From Salifodinibacter halophilus (GTDB lineage Bacteria; Pseudomonadota; Gammaproteobacteria; Nevskiales; Salinisphaeraceae), in the NCBI GenBank assembly GCA_012999515.1, contig JABEEB010000001.1, positions 186,001 to 250,000 on the forward strand: a DNA stretch of 64,000 nt, given 5' to 3'. Position 1 is the first letter of the stretch. Every line of letters begins with the position of its first letter. The position numbers were made by a program, and so were the translations under genes. Of this stretch, positions 20,546-30,017 are shown in pieces. The notes beneath the pieces were generated by a model that did no database searches, was not told the origin of the DNA, and was given only the letters and a program-made list of their open reading frames with translations.

Positions 20546-21271
20546 ATGTGGCAGCGATTGCGAGAAGATATCGACGTGATTCTGGACCGCGATCCGGCGG
20601 CGCGGAGCAGGCTGGAAGTGCTGTTCTGCTATCCGGGGCTGCATGCGCTTTGGGCGTGGTATGTGTCGCACGCGCTTTGGACGCGGCGGGCGAAATGGCT
20701 GGCGCGGTTCGTTTCCAATACAGCTCGCTGGCTGACCAGTATCGAGATCCACCCGGGTGCGCAAATCGGCCGGCGGTTTTTCATCGACCACGGGTTGGGC
20801 GTGGTCATCGGCGAAACCACCGAAATAGGTGATGACTGCACGGTGTATCAAGGTGTAACGCTGGGGGGTACACGGTTGGTCGATCAAAAACGACACCCGA
20901 CCCTCGGTGATGGCGTTGTGATTGGCGCCGGTGCGCAGATCCTTGGGCCGTTTACGGTGGGTGCTGGCGCGCGGGTTGGCTCCAACGCGGTGGTGGTCAA
21001 AGCCGTGCCGCCGGGTTGTACCGCCATCGGTGTACCAGCCAAGCTGGTCAAGTGTGCGGACGGCACGCCCGAGGACCGGCGCCAAGCGACCGCCGATCGC
21101 ATTGGTTTCCCCAGCTATGGTGTGGCCCAAGGCATGCCTGACCCAGTGGCCAGTGGTATCGACGCCATGCTGGATCATATCGACACGCTGGAACGCCGTC
21201 AGGAGCAACTGGAAACACGTCTCGATCAACTCCGTGGTGAGCACGAAACCGAACGTACCGAGTCGTCATAG
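20546..21271 (+). CDS. cysE: Serine O-acetyltransferase
   Basis: It makes O-acetylserine, the direct precursor of cysteine. The left-handed beta-helix hexapeptide repeats are visible ([35 protein letters not shown]) and end in the IGVPAKLVK tail. The start ATG 20546 has AGGTGA with 5-nt spacing; GTG 20537 is an alternative that adds three residues. Its position before a cysteine desulfurase gene fits a role in feeding cysteine to Fe-S assembly. Confidence 0.94.
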   Translation: MWQRLREDIDVILDRDPAARSRLEVLFCYPGLHALWAWYVSHALWTRRAKWLARFVSNTARWLTSIEIHPGAQIGRRFFIDHGLGVVIGETTEIGDDCTVYQGVTLGGTRLVDQKRHPTLGDGVVIGAGAQILGPFTVGAGARVGSNAVVVKAVPPGCTAIGVPAKLVKCADGTPEDRRQATADRIGFPSYGVAQGMPDPVASGIDAMLDHIDTLERRQEQLETRLDQLRGEHETERTESS

Positions 21272-21295
21272 CCCAGCAGCCCACGCGCGCCCGAT

Positions 21296-22483
21296 ATGTT
21301 CAACGATGACATTGCCGTGACCAATTCTGACTCGGATCTGCTCTATTTGGATCATGCCGCAAACACGCCAGTCGTCCCGGCAGCGTGCACGGCGATGGGC
21401 AGGTCGCTGGAGCGAGACGTCGCCAATGCCGATGGCGTGCATCCGGCGGGGCGCGGCGCAGCCGAACAGATCGATCAGGCCGCGATCGAGGTGGCCGCGG
21501 CATTAAACGGCGAGCCAGAGTCGCTCGTCTGGACGTCTGGTGCTACTGAATCGATCGATCTGGCATTGAGTGGCGCCACTGATTTCTATGGCGGTGACCA
21601 TGTCGTGACGTGGGCAAGTGAGCATCGGGCAACGCTCGATGTCACTGAGCAGTTGGCGCGTCGTGGAGTGGGTGTGACAACACTGGATGTTGACGCGCGT
21701 GGTCACCCCGATCTCGACGCGCTCGAGCATGTGCTGGCCGATGGGGTGACGCTTGTGTCGATTGCACATGTCAACAACGAGACCGGTGTCGTGGCGCCAC
21801 TGGCTCGGATTGGAGCGCTTTGTAAGCGCTACGGTGCCCTGTTCCATATCGATGCCGCACAAAGCGTCGGTCGGTTGCCGATCGATGTCGATGCCGTCGG
21901 CGCCTCGCTCGTCTCAGTGTCCGCCCACAAGATCGGCGGTCCGACGGGCATCGGTGCACTTTATATACGCCGCGGCGTTGGTGTGACACCGCAACTGCGC
22001 GGCGGTGGCCAACAGGACGGGCGGCGCGGCGGGACACGCCCCACGCATCAGATTGTCGGTATGGGGGCGGCTGTCGGCGCGGTGCGCGCGGGTGCCGACG
22101 ACGAGCGCGCGCGCCTCGAGGCGCTCGACGCACGGCTGTGGCAGCAGCTTGCCGCGGTGCCAGGCGTCACGCGAAATGGCGCCGGCGCGCCCCGCGCCCC
22201 GGGATTCATCAACGTCAGCGTCAGCGATATTCATGGCAAAGCACTTTTGGCGGGTTTAAACGAAGGCAGTCCGGCGTTGGCGGTCTCAGCCGGCTCGGCA
22301 TGCAGCGCAGCGACTCATCAGTCATCCCATGTGTTGCGCGCAATGGGGGTCTCGCCCGACCGCGCGGCGGCGAGTGTTCGTTTCAGCTTGGGTTGGACCA
22401 CCGACGAATCCACGGTTGATAACGCCGCATGGCGTTTCGCCGACGAAGTCGCGCGCCTGCGCGCGCTGGCCAGCGCGGCGTGA
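21296..22483 (+). CDS. Cysteine desulfurase, IscS/NifS-like (divergent)
   Basis: A PLP enzyme that removes sulfur from cysteine for Fe-S clusters and thio-modifications. Of its 395 residues, the PLP lysine is K212 (SAHKIGG), other cofactor residues are H110, D186 and Q189, and the persulfide cysteine is C336 (SAGSACSAAT). The motifs are shifted from Escherichia coli IscS (YLDHAANTPV, SAGSACSAA), so it is a divergent branch and I do not give it the iscS name. It is followed with GTGA overlap by an IscU-like gene and then an IscA-type gene. No iscR precedes it. Confidence 0.9.
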   Translation: MFNDDIAVTNSDSDLLYLDHAANTPVVPAACTAMGRSLERDVANADGVHPAGRGAAEQIDQAAIEVAAALNGEPESLVWTSGATESIDLALSGATDFYGGDHVVTWASEHRATLDVTEQLARRGVGVTTLDVDARGHPDLDALEHVLADGVTLVSIAHVNNETGVVAPLARIGALCKRYGALFHIDAAQSVGRLPIDVDAVGASLVSVSAHKIGGPTGIGALYIRRGVGVTPQLRGGGQQDGRRGGTRPTHQIVGMGAAVGAVRAGADDERARLEALDARLWQQLAAVPGVTRNGAGAPRAPGFINVSVSDIHGKALLAGLNEGSPALAVSAGSACSAATHQSSHVLRAMGVSPDRAAASVRFSLGWTTDESTVDNAAWRFADEVARLRALASAA

Positions 22484-22896
22484 ACACAGATCCCATGCCG
22501 TGGCGACCCCGGTTTTTGACGCCGCGTTACGCGTTGGCCAGCGAAGCGAATGAAGCCGGTTTTACGGTCGGTCGCGCGTCGACGCCGGCTGGCGATACAC
22601 GCGTGGCCTTGTTTGTCGCCGCATCGAGCGACGCGCCCACTGGCTGGAGCGCGCGCTTTGCGGTGTTCGGGCCGCCGGTATTGATCGCTTGTGCCGACTG
22701 GGTGTGTGAATATCTTTCCGGGTCAGCGAACGCCCGTTGCTCGATGGCATTTGGCTCGGGCGGGGGTGATGCGGCAGCATGTCCAAGTATTATGGTTTTC
22801 GAACGCGAACTGAATCTGGCCGCGGCGGATCGTTTTGCCGCAATTATGGTCCAAGATGCAGTCGTTAACGCCATGAACGCAATCGATCGGCATTAA
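22480..22896 (+). CDS. IscU-like protein lacking the three cluster-ligand cysteines
   Basis: A 138-residue protein whose pattern follows IscU (from GTG 22480, overlapping the desulfurase stop as GTGA; ATG 22495 is an alternative). VGRASTPAGDTRVALFV (30-46) corresponds to the IscU stretch with ACGD, SARFAVFGPPVLIA to the stretch with YGCG, and DRFAAIMVQDAV to that with IHCSILAEDA. All three cysteine ligands are therefore replaced (by Ala, Pro and Ala), while the aspartate of the first motif is kept. It should not be able to hold a cluster in the usual way. The operon position suggests a partner of the desulfurase, such as a regulator or adaptor. The homology rests on my manual alignment. Confidence 0.6.
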   Translation: MNTDPMPWRPRFLTPRYALASEANEAGFTVGRASTPAGDTRVALFVAASSDAPTGWSARFAVFGPPVLIACADWVCEYLSGSANARCSMAFGSGGGDAAACPSIMVFERELNLAAADRFAAIMVQDAVVNAMNAIDRH

Positions 22897-22898
22897 AC

Positions 22899-23246
22899 AT
22901 GAGCACTACAGCGCCTGATATCGACAGTCTTGCCTTAACCCAGGCTGCGGCCGAACGTATCAAACAACAACTCGTCAAGCGCGGCCATGGCATCGGCTTG
23001 CGCATCGGGGTGCGCAAATCCGGCTGCAGCGGTTACATGTACACCATGGATTACGCCGACGAAGTCACCGACAGTGATAGCGTGTTTTCGGGCCACGGCG
23101 CATCGGTGGTGGTCGACCAGCAACATCTGTCGGTGCTTGGCGGTACCACCGTCGATTTCCGAGCCGAGGGGCTGAATCGGATGTTTCGTTTCGACAATCC
23201 CAAAGCCCAGAATGCCTGCGGTTGTGGTGAGTCGTTTACGGTCTAA
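22899..23246 (+). CDS. A-type Fe-S carrier protein (IscA/SufA/ErpA family)
   Basis: A 115-residue HesB/IscA protein that carries Fe-S clusters to target enzymes. The three cysteine ligands are present: GCSG in the first half and the C-terminal CGCGESF. The start ATG 22899 is 2 nt after the IscU-like gene, so the three genes form one operon with cysE upstream. IscA, SufA and ErpA cannot be separated reliably by reading, so no symbol is given. Confidence 0.92.
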   Translation: MSTTAPDIDSLALTQAAAERIKQQLVKRGHGIGLRIGVRKSGCSGYMYTMDYADEVTDSDSVFSGHGASVVVDQQHLSVLGGTTVDFRAEGLNRMFRFDNPKAQNACGCGESFTV

Positions 23247-23374
23247 GACGACGCCAGTCTGACCGCCGTCGGCGCTTGGCCTGACGGGGCGTGCACGAGT
23301 GGTTACAATACGGGGTTTATTGAAATAATAATCTGACGCAGAACGAAAGGCGTCAGTCATCCTTTGGAGCCCCA

Positions 23375-23800
23375 ATGGCCGTTGAACGCACGCTTTCCAT
23401 TATCAAACCCGACGCCGTCGCGAAGAACAAGGTCGGCGAAATCACGCGCCGGTTCGAAGAAGCCGGTCTGCAGGTCATCGGTGCGCGTATGCTGTGGCTG
23501 TCACGCGCCCAGGCTGAATCTTTTTACGCTGTCCACGCTGAGCGTGGCTTTTTCAACGATCTCGTCTCGTTTATGATTTCCGGTCCGGTCATGGTGCAGG
23601 TGCTCGCCGGCGAGAACGCGATCGCGAAAAACCGCGAGCTGATGGGGGCGACCAATCCGGCTGAAGCAGCGCCGGGTACGATTCGTGCGGATTTTGCCGA
23701 GACCATCGATGCCAACGCGGTGCACGGCTCCGATTCCCCGGAAACCGCCGCGACCGAGGTCGAGTTTTTCTTTGGCGCCGACGACCTAGCTGAACGCTGA
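23375..23800 (+). CDS. ndk: Nucleoside diphosphate kinase
   Basis: It transfers the terminal phosphate between nucleoside di- and triphosphates. Of its 141 residues, [12 protein letters not shown] at the start and the phospho-histidine loop [16 protein letters not shown] are diagnostic. The start ATG 23375 has a GGAG before it. It precedes rlmN by 31 nt, the usual order. Confidence 0.97.
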   Translation: MAVERTLSIIKPDAVAKNKVGEITRRFEEAGLQVIGARMLWLSRAQAESFYAVHAERGFFNDLVSFMISGPVMVQVLAGENAIAKNRELMGATNPAEAAPGTIRADFAETIDANAVHGSDSPETAATEVEFFFGADDLAER

Positions 23801-23831
23801 GTCGCGCGCCCACCCTGTTGATCAGAACCAC

Positions 23832-25013
23832 ATGACTACCGCCGCCCCCGAAACCGTCGAGCGCACTGAGGAAGCTGTTTCCCAGGCAACCAACCTGTTT
23901 GGGTTGGATCGCCAGGGATTGGTGGCGTTTTTGTCGGACCATGGCGAGTCGCCATTCCGTGCCAAACAGATCATGCGCTGGATCTACGCACGCGGCGAGA
24001 CTGACTTCGCAGTCATGACGGATCTGGGTAAGGCGCTGCGCGAAAAGCTAGCGCGCGTGGCCGTTGTGCGGCCACCATCGCTGATCTGTGAGCAGCAGGC
24101 GGACGATGGCACCCGCAAATGGTTGCTGTCGGTCGCTGGCTCTCACCAGGGTGCGGCCGGCAACGCCATCGAGGCTGTACACATTCCCGAGCCCGATCGG
24201 CACACGCTGTGTATTTCCTCGCAGATTGGCTGTGCGTTGGATTGCAGTTTCTGTGCTACCGGCAAACAGGGTTTGAACCGGAATCTCACCGCGGCCGAGA
24301 TCGTGGGTCAGGTCTGGATGGCGGAACACGAACTCCGGGCACGCGGTGAATGGCGTGGTGACCGTGCGCTTACCAATATCGTGTTCATGGGCATGGGCGA
24401 ACCATTGGCCAACTACCGCGAAGTCGTCACCGCCATTCGCATTTTGCTCGACGATTACGGCTTCGGTCTGTCCAAACGTCGCGTGACCGTCTCGACATCG
24501 GGGTTGGTGCCGTTGATGGATCGTTTGCATGCCGAGGTCGATGTGGCGCTGGCAGTTTCGCTGCATGCCCCTGAGGACCAACTCCGCGACGAGCTTGTGC
24601 CCATCAATCGTAAATACCCGTTAGCCGATCTTATGGCTGCCTGCGATCGCTATATCGACGGCAAGGCGCGGCGTGCCCACGTTGTTTACGAATACGTTCT
24701 GCTGGCCGGCGTTAATGATCGGCCGAGTGACGCACATGCGCTTGCGAAACTGCTGGCGCAGCGTCCGGCTAAGGTCAACTTGATTCCCTTCAACGCTTTC
24801 GACGGCACCGGTTATGAACGGCCGTCGGACGATCGGATCGACGCGTTTCAAGATATACTCCATGCGCGCGGGTTGCGAACCACGGTGCGCCGTACCCGCG
24901 GCGAGGATATCGACGCCGCCTGTGGGCAATTGGTGGGTCGTGTCACCAATCGCCAATCGCGGCGGTTGGGCGATGTGCCGATCCGCGTTGAGAAACGGCA
25001 GGCCGACGCATGA
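23832..25013 (+). CDS. rlmN: 23S rRNA / tRNA adenine-C2 methyltransferase RlmN
   Basis: A radical-SAM enzyme that methylates A2503 of 23S rRNA and A37 of some tRNAs. The cluster cysteines C134, C138 and C141 lie in GCALDCSFCATGKQG. The C-terminal part has the methyl-carrying cysteine in EDIDAACGQL. With 393 residues it is slightly long, with about 20 extra at the N-terminus. Its stop overlaps the pilF start as ATGA. Confidence 0.96.
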   Translation: MTTAAPETVERTEEAVSQATNLFGLDRQGLVAFLSDHGESPFRAKQIMRWIYARGETDFAVMTDLGKALREKLARVAVVRPPSLICEQQADDGTRKWLLSVAGSHQGAAGNAIEAVHIPEPDRHTLCISSQIGCALDCSFCATGKQGLNRNLTAAEIVGQVWMAEHELRARGEWRGDRALTNIVFMGMGEPLANYREVVTAIRILLDDYGFGLSKRRVTVSTSGLVPLMDRLHAEVDVALAVSLHAPEDQLRDELVPINRKYPLADLMAACDRYIDGKARRAHVVYEYVLLAGVNDRPSDAHALAKLLAQRPAKVNLIPFNAFDGTGYERPSDDRIDAFQDILHARGLRTTVRRTRGEDIDAACGQLVGRVTNRQSRRLGDVPIRVEKRQADA

Positions 25014-25765
25014 GTCGATGGGTTCAGGGTCGGTTTCTCGTACTGATGCCCGCTGCGCTCCTGCTTACCGCCTGTGCCGGTGGCCAGAACCGCGTCGATG
25101 ATAAGAACGCGGCGCGCGCCAACACCCAACTGGCTGGTAATTATCTGCAACGGGGCGATCTCGACAACGCAAAAAAGTATTTCCAAAAGGCACTCAAGTA
25201 CGACTCGAATCGGGTCAGGGCGTTATGGGGGTTGGCCGTCGTTAACAGTCGGAACGGCCATACGCAGCGCGCTGGTGATTACTATCGGCGGGCGATGTCG
25301 GTCAAACGACAGCCCGAGCTTGCCAATAGCTACGCTGTTTTTCTGTGCCAGAATGGCAGATCGGATAAGGCGATGTCGCTATTCAGGCAGGTTGCGAACA
25401 ATCCCGATTACGGCCACCAGGACGTGCCCTTGGCCAATGCAGGCCTGTGTCTTTTGAAAGGCGGGCAGACGGGCAATGCCAAACAGCTTTTCAAGCAAGC
25501 ACTAGTCAAGAATAAATATAATGTGGTGGCGCTGACGCAGTCGGCGAAGCTGGCACTGCGGCAGGGCGATAATTCGCGTGCCGCCGCTCACATGAAGCGT
25601 GTCGCGCGACATAACAAGCTCAGTCAGTCACAGCTCAAACTCGCCGCGCGTATCCAATTAGCCAATGGCGTCCGGCGGAAGGCGCTCGAATACATAAGTC
25701 GGTATAACGACAATACGGATGAGTCGCCGCTAACCGTTGGTAAGCTCCAGAGCCAGGGTCTATGA
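25010..25765 (+). CDS. pilF: Type IV pilus pilotin lipoprotein PilF (TPR)
   Basis: An outer-membrane lipoprotein that helps the secretin PilQ reach and assemble in the outer membrane. It has a lipobox LLTAC with the lipidated cysteine at 22, then TPR repeats from about residue 34 (NYLQRGDLDNAKKYFQKAL and similar units). The length of 251 residues and the place between rlmN and rodZ match PilF (also called PilW in some species). It overlaps both neighbours by ATGA. Confidence 0.93.
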   Translation: MSRWVQGRFLVLMPAALLLTACAGGQNRVDDKNAARANTQLAGNYLQRGDLDNAKKYFQKALKYDSNRVRALWGLAVVNSRNGHTQRAGDYYRRAMSVKRQPELANSYAVFLCQNGRSDKAMSLFRQVANNPDYGHQDVPLANAGLCLLKGGQTGNAKQLFKQALVKNKYNVVALTQSAKLALRQGDNSRAAAHMKRVARHNKLSQSQLKLAARIQLANGVRRKALEYISRYNDNTDESPLTVGKLQSQGL

Positions 25766-26889
25766 CTGACACAGTAAGCGGCGCTGATGTCGGGGCCCAG
25801 ATCACGGAAAACCAGGCCGACAATCAAACACCGGGTGAGTTGATACGCGAAGCCCGTGTGCGTCTCGGTTTGTCGCTCGATGATCTGGGGCGTGAGACGC
25901 GTTTGTTCAAAGCGACATTGCAACAGCTCGAAGTCGACGACTACGCGGCGTTGCCGCAACCGGTGTTGGCTGCCGGCTACTATCGACAATGTGCACGCGC
26001 CCTGCGCTTGGACGAAGAAAAATTGATCGCCGCGTATCGCAACCATGGCGGTGCCAGTGTTGCCTTGTCAGATCGCCAGACTTTCGGGCCGATGGCCGTG
26101 GCACCGGCCGATGTGACGCCGACCGGTCACCGGCGACTAACGCGTGTGCTGCTGGTAATCTTGTTGTTGATTGCACTTGCAGTTGCTGCAGTCGTGGTGT
26201 TGTTGCCATCCGTATCATTATCGGGTGGCGGTAACGAGACACACGAGGCACAGGGGCGGTCGCTATCGGTTGGTCAAGCCACATCGACAGCGTCGGACAC
26301 GAGCGCCGGTAGCGGACAAACGCACAATCAAGCGTCAGCTTCAGCTCAGCCGGAATCGGCAGAGAATGATCACGTGCAGACTGGCGCCACCCAGGCGACA
26401 GCCGGCGGTGGCGATGCTTCGTCGGATATGTCGTCCGCATCGGGCAGTGGCGTCACAGAGCATGACGATGAACAGATTGGCCGTCTGATTCAGCCGCCGT
26501 CCGGTGGACGCGAAGTGGCTGAGGTGTTCGGCGATCCCAATTCGCAGGTTGCGCTCGCTCGCTCGGTACAGCAGGCGCGTGCTAACAACAAGCAGCAGAC
26601 CGAACCCGAAAAGCCAGCCGTGCCGGCCGATCAGCTTAAACTTAAGTTTAAGGGTAAATCATGGGTTCGCGTGACTGGCGCACATGGAAATCAGTTGTTT
26701 CAGGGGATTTTTAAAGCCGGCGATTCGCGGGTTTTCAAAGGCGCAGCCCCGTATCACCTAGTCCTCGGTAACGTGCCCGGGGTCGAGGTAGTCATTGGCG
26801 GCCAACCGTACGAAGTGCCGGATAAGAACGGCGACGGCGTGGCCCGTCTTACGATCGAAGCGCGCGAGGAGGAAAATACCAGTGGCTGA
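25762..26889 (+). CDS. rodZ: Cytoskeleton protein RodZ
   Basis: It links MreB to the membrane and keeps rod shape. The N-terminal helix-turn-helix (about 25-90, GELIREARVRLGLSLDDLG) is followed by one membrane helix (LLVILLLIALAVAAVVVLLP, about 130-150), a long low-complexity Ser/Gln/Ala linker, and a C-terminal beta domain with SWVRVTGAHGNQLFQG (about 290-370). The linker is long, making 375 residues against about 337 in E. coli. The next gene overlaps its end. Confidence 0.93.
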   Translation: MTDTVSGADVGAQITENQADNQTPGELIREARVRLGLSLDDLGRETRLFKATLQQLEVDDYAALPQPVLAAGYYRQCARALRLDEEKLIAAYRNHGGASVALSDRQTFGPMAVAPADVTPTGHRRLTRVLLVILLLIALAVAAVVVLLPSVSLSGGGNETHEAQGRSLSVGQATSTASDTSAGSGQTHNQASASAQPESAENDHVQTGATQATAGGGDASSDMSSASGSGVTEHDDEQIGRLIQPPSGGREVAEVFGDPNSQVALARSVQQARANNKQQTEPEKPAVPADQLKLKFKGKSWVRVTGAHGNQLFQGIFKAGDSRVFKGAAPYHLVLGNVPGVEVVIGGQPYEVPDKNGDGVARLTIEAREEENTSG

Positions 26890-28168
26890 AACCATTCGCT
26901 CTGTGCGCGGCATTAACGATGTATTGCCGGATGAAAATCCGGCGTGGGCGCGTCTCGAACGAGTCGCCAGCGAAACATTCGCCACCTATGGGTATGATCG
27001 TATCCGTACCCCGATCATGGAACACACGCCGTTGTTCGAGCGGGGTGTGGGCGAGGCGACTGACATCGTCGAAAAGGAAATGTATACCTTTACCGACCGC
27101 AGCGGCGATTCGTTGACACTGCGGCCGGAAGGCACGGCGGGCGTGGTACGTGCGGGTGTCGAACACGGGCTTTTCCATAACGCGACTCAGCGCTTCTGGT
27201 ATAGCGGGCCGATGTTCCGTCACGAGCGGCCGCAAAAAGGGCGCTATCGCCAGTTCCACCAGTTCGGTGTCGAAGCTTTCGGCCAGGCCGGGCCGGATGT
27301 CGATATTGAACAGATCGCGATGTCGGCGCGCCTGTTTGCCCGTCTTGGCATCACCGGGTTGGAGCTGCAGCTCAACACCCTCGGCACGCCGGAAGAGCGC
27401 ACCGCCTATCGTCAGGCGCTGCAGACTTATTTCAGCACCCACCGGGATCGCTTGGATAGCGATAGTCTGGATCGGCTGGATCGTAACCCGCTGCGCATTC
27501 TGGACAGTAAAAACCCCGATTTGGCCGATTTGATTGCTGATGCGCCAACGCTTGATATGCATCTTAGCGAGGCGTCACGCAATCACTTCGACACCGTTTG
27601 TGCTGGGCTGACAGCGCTCGGTATTGATTATCGCCTCAATCCGCGGTTGGTGCGTGGCCTGGATTACTACACCCGGACGGTGTTCGAGTGGGTAACGACT
27701 GACCTGGGCAGCCAGGACGCGGTTTGTTCTGGTGGTCGTTTCGATGGCCTAGTGGGGCGCCTCGGCGGGCATTCGACGCCAGCAACTGGTTTTGCGCTTG
27801 GCAGTGAGCGTCTGATCCAATTGATGGAGGCTCAAGGGGTGCCGGGGGATGACGTAGCGCCGCATGCATATGTCATTGCCGCCGACACGATCCCGAGCGC
27901 GGAAGTTACGCGCATAGCCGAATGGCTGCGGGATGTGCTGCCGAGCCTTCGGCTTAGAGCCAACGCTGGCGGCGGTAGTTTTAAGTCGCAGTTTAAGCGT
28001 GCCGATCGCTGTGGTGCGCGGCTGGCTTTGATTCTGGGCGAAGCCGAGGTCGAGGCTGGGCGTATTGGAATTAAACCTTTGACTGACGCTCGGGAACAAA
28101 CAACGGTTGAGCTTGCCGATGCACCGCAACAGGTGACGGCTTGGCTCGATGAGCTAGCGCTCGACTAG
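26882..28168 (+). CDS. hisS: Histidyl-tRNA synthetase
   Basis: A class II aminoacyl-tRNA synthetase, 428 residues. It opens with ETIRSVRGINDVLPDE. Motif 2 is in FRHERPQKGRYRQFHQFG, the histidine loops include LVRGLDYYTRTVFEW, and motif 3 is ATGFALGSERL. The start is GTG 26882 with AGGAGG at 26867-26872 (9-nt spacing), overlapping the rodZ stop by 8 nt; a longer frame from 26795 is not used. The ispG gene often found between rodZ and hisS is absent. Confidence 0.96.
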   Translation: MAETIRSVRGINDVLPDENPAWARLERVASETFATYGYDRIRTPIMEHTPLFERGVGEATDIVEKEMYTFTDRSGDSLTLRPEGTAGVVRAGVEHGLFHNATQRFWYSGPMFRHERPQKGRYRQFHQFGVEAFGQAGPDVDIEQIAMSARLFARLGITGLELQLNTLGTPEERTAYRQALQTYFSTHRDRLDSDSLDRLDRNPLRILDSKNPDLADLIADAPTLDMHLSEASRNHFDTVCAGLTALGIDYRLNPRLVRGLDYYTRTVFEWVTTDLGSQDAVCSGGRFDGLVGRLGGHSTPATGFALGSERLIQLMEAQGVPGDDVAPHAYVIAADTIPSAEVTRIAEWLRDVLPSLRLRANAGGGSFKSQFKRADRCGARLALILGEAEVEAGRIGIKPLTDAREQTTVELADAPQQVTAWLDELALD

Positions 28169-28177
28169 GGATCCGAT

Positions 28178-28840
28178 TTGGCTGAATTTGACGAAGAAGA
28201 CGAACTGACACGGTTCAAACGCTGGTGGGCCAACAATGGCCGCGGCTTGATTCTAGGTGTCGTGCTGGGGTTGCTGATTGTCGGCGGCTGGTATACATGG
28301 AATTGGTATCAGGATCGCCAGGCCCGGTATGCCGCGAGCCTCTACGGGAAAGTGACTCAAGCGCTGGACAAACAAAAGATGACGGCCGGTGCCAAGCAGG
28401 CTATCAAGGATTTGAAAAACGACTACGGCGCTACGCCGTACGCGACCGCAGCAGCGATGGCGCTCGGGCGGTTTGAGGTAAGCCAGGGCAACAGTAACAA
28501 GGCGAAAGAGCAGTTCGCCTGGGCTGTCAAAAATGCACCCAATGCCGGTATGCGATCGCTAGCGCGTACACGCCAGGTGCGAATGGTGTGGAACGAAGGA
28601 AAGGCCGACAAGGCGTTGAAGCTGTTGCGCAGCAGTGAACCAGCGCCGGGGTTCGCATCGCTCTACGCTGAAATCCGGGGCGATATATTGGTCGCTAAAC
28701 ACCAGCGTAGCGATGCCCACGCCGCGTACAAGAAAGCGCTCGCCGAACGATCCCACCACGTACCGAAACGCCGCTTGCAAGCCAAGGTCCGGTCGACTTC
28801 GCCGGCCGACAACGAATCGACGTCATCGAGTAACCCATGA
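28178..28840 (+). CDS. yfgM: YfgM-family periplasmic chaperone partner of SecYEG
   Basis: A single-pass inner-membrane protein of 220 residues. A short acidic cytoplasmic start (EFDEEDELTRFKRWWANNG) is followed by a membrane helix (LILGVVLGLLIVGGWYTW, about 24-41) and a periplasmic TPR-like domain. YfgM works with PpiD at the translocon. The start is TTG 28178 with AGGGA upstream. It is coupled to bamB by an ATGA overlap and matches the hisS-yfgM-bamB-der order. Confidence 0.9.
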   Translation: MAEFDEEDELTRFKRWWANNGRGLILGVVLGLLIVGGWYTWNWYQDRQARYAASLYGKVTQALDKQKMTAGAKQAIKDLKNDYGATPYATAAAMALGRFEVSQGNSNKAKEQFAWAVKNAPNAGMRSLARTRQVRMVWNEGKADKALKLLRSSEPAPGFASLYAEIRGDILVAKHQRSDAHAAYKKALAERSHHVPKRRLQAKVRSTSPADNESTSSSNP

Positions 28841-30012
28841 TGAAAAAAGCATACGCCCGATTGATAACGGCCGCGATGCTGCTCGCGAGTGTGTTCACGC
28901 TTGCGGCCTGCGGTGGCGCGCCGCCACTTCATCAACCCAAGGAATTGCAAAGCCTGCCAAATGCTGGCTATCGCATGGAAGTGGTTTGGTCGGCCGATAT
29001 TGGTCGCGGCTTGGGGCAGAGCGTGACCGGTTTGCAGCCCACGGTATCGAACGAACGCGTATACGTCGCGGGCGCCGATGGTCGTGTCAGCGCTCTCGAG
29101 ACGGCGACCGGCAAAACGACATGGTCGACTGAGACCGAGAAGCCGCTTATCGCCGGCCCGGCGGTTGGTAACGGCATACTTGTCGTGACCACCGGCGATG
29201 GCGGCTTGCAGGCGCTTGCGGCCGATACGGGCGAGATGCTTTGGCATCTCTCGTTTTCCAGCGAAATCATCGCGAGCCCTGCGATCGCCGAGCAAACCGT
29301 GGTTGTACGTACATTGGATGGCCACGTCGTAGCGATCGATGCCGAGACAGGCAATCGCAAATGGACAGTACAGCGGTCTGAGCCGAAATTAACCATGCGT
29401 GGCACATCCAGCCCCGTAATCCGTGGCAACACGGTCTACGTGGGAATGGATAGCGGCAAAGTGCTGGCACTGGGCCTGGCGACCGGCGAAAAACGTTGGT
29501 CGCAGGCAGTTGAAATGCCGACTGGGCAGTCGCAGTTGGCACGTATCGTTGACGTCGACGCCGATCCGGTGGTTCGAGACAACGTCATATACGCGGTCAG
29601 CGTTGGCCGACAACTCATTGCCATGTCGCGATCCGGCGGCAATATTCGCTGGCGCCACGAGACCTCATCGTCACAGGGGATGGTCGTCGATAGCAGCAGC
29701 ATCTACGTGGTCAATTCGAGCAGCCATGTGCTTGCGCTGTCGCGATCCGGTGGTGCAAACCGCTGGCAGAATGAGACATTGGCGTACCGCAAGCTATCGG
29801 CGCCCGAGGTCTATCGCGGTGGTGTGCTTGTCGGCGACTATGAAGGATATTTGCACTGGCTCAGCACGGATAATGGCAAAGAGCTTGCGCGTGGGCAGCC
29901 GGTCGGTGAAGCGATTCGCGCCGCCCCGATCGTGGTCGGCAACAAGGCGTTGGTGCTCGGCAGCGACGGCACGCTCGCGGCGGTCAAATTCGTCGCCGCC
30001 GGCGGCGACTAA
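28837..30012 (+). CDS. bamB: Outer-membrane assembly lipoprotein BamB
   Basis: A subunit of the BAM complex that inserts beta-barrels in the outer membrane. The signal peptide ends in the lipobox LAAC with the lipidated cysteine at 25. The rest is an eight-bladed PQQ-like propeller, with repeated blades such as VYVAGADGRVSALETATGK and VYVGMDSGKVLALGLATGE. The length of 391 residues is usual. ATG 28837 or ATG 28840 can serve as start. Confidence 0.95.
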   Translation: MMKKAYARLITAAMLLASVFTLAACGGAPPLHQPKELQSLPNAGYRMEVVWSADIGRGLGQSVTGLQPTVSNERVYVAGADGRVSALETATGKTTWSTETEKPLIAGPAVGNGILVVTTGDGGLQALAADTGEMLWHLSFSSEIIASPAIAEQTVVVRTLDGHVVAIDAETGNRKWTVQRSEPKLTMRGTSSPVIRGNTVYVGMDSGKVLALGLATGEKRWSQAVEMPTGQSQLARIVDVDADPVVRDNVIYAVSVGRQLIAMSRSGGNIRWRHETSSSQGMVVDSSSIYVVNSSSHVLALSRSGGANRWQNETLAYRKLSAPEVYRGGVLVGDYEGYLHWLSTDNGKELARGQPVGEAIRAAPIVVGNKALVLGSDGTLAAVKFVAAGGD

Positions 30013-30017
30013 GTTAT

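Noticed and set aside
21296-22500. Large overlapping frames on the minus strand in the cysteine-desulfurase region
   Set aside because: These are shadows of a GC-rich plus-strand gene, with Arg-rich low-information translations and no motif.
26795-26881. N-terminal extension of hisS from the longest frame
   Set aside because: It overlaps rodZ, has no family similarity, and GTG 26882 has AGGAGG at the proper distance.
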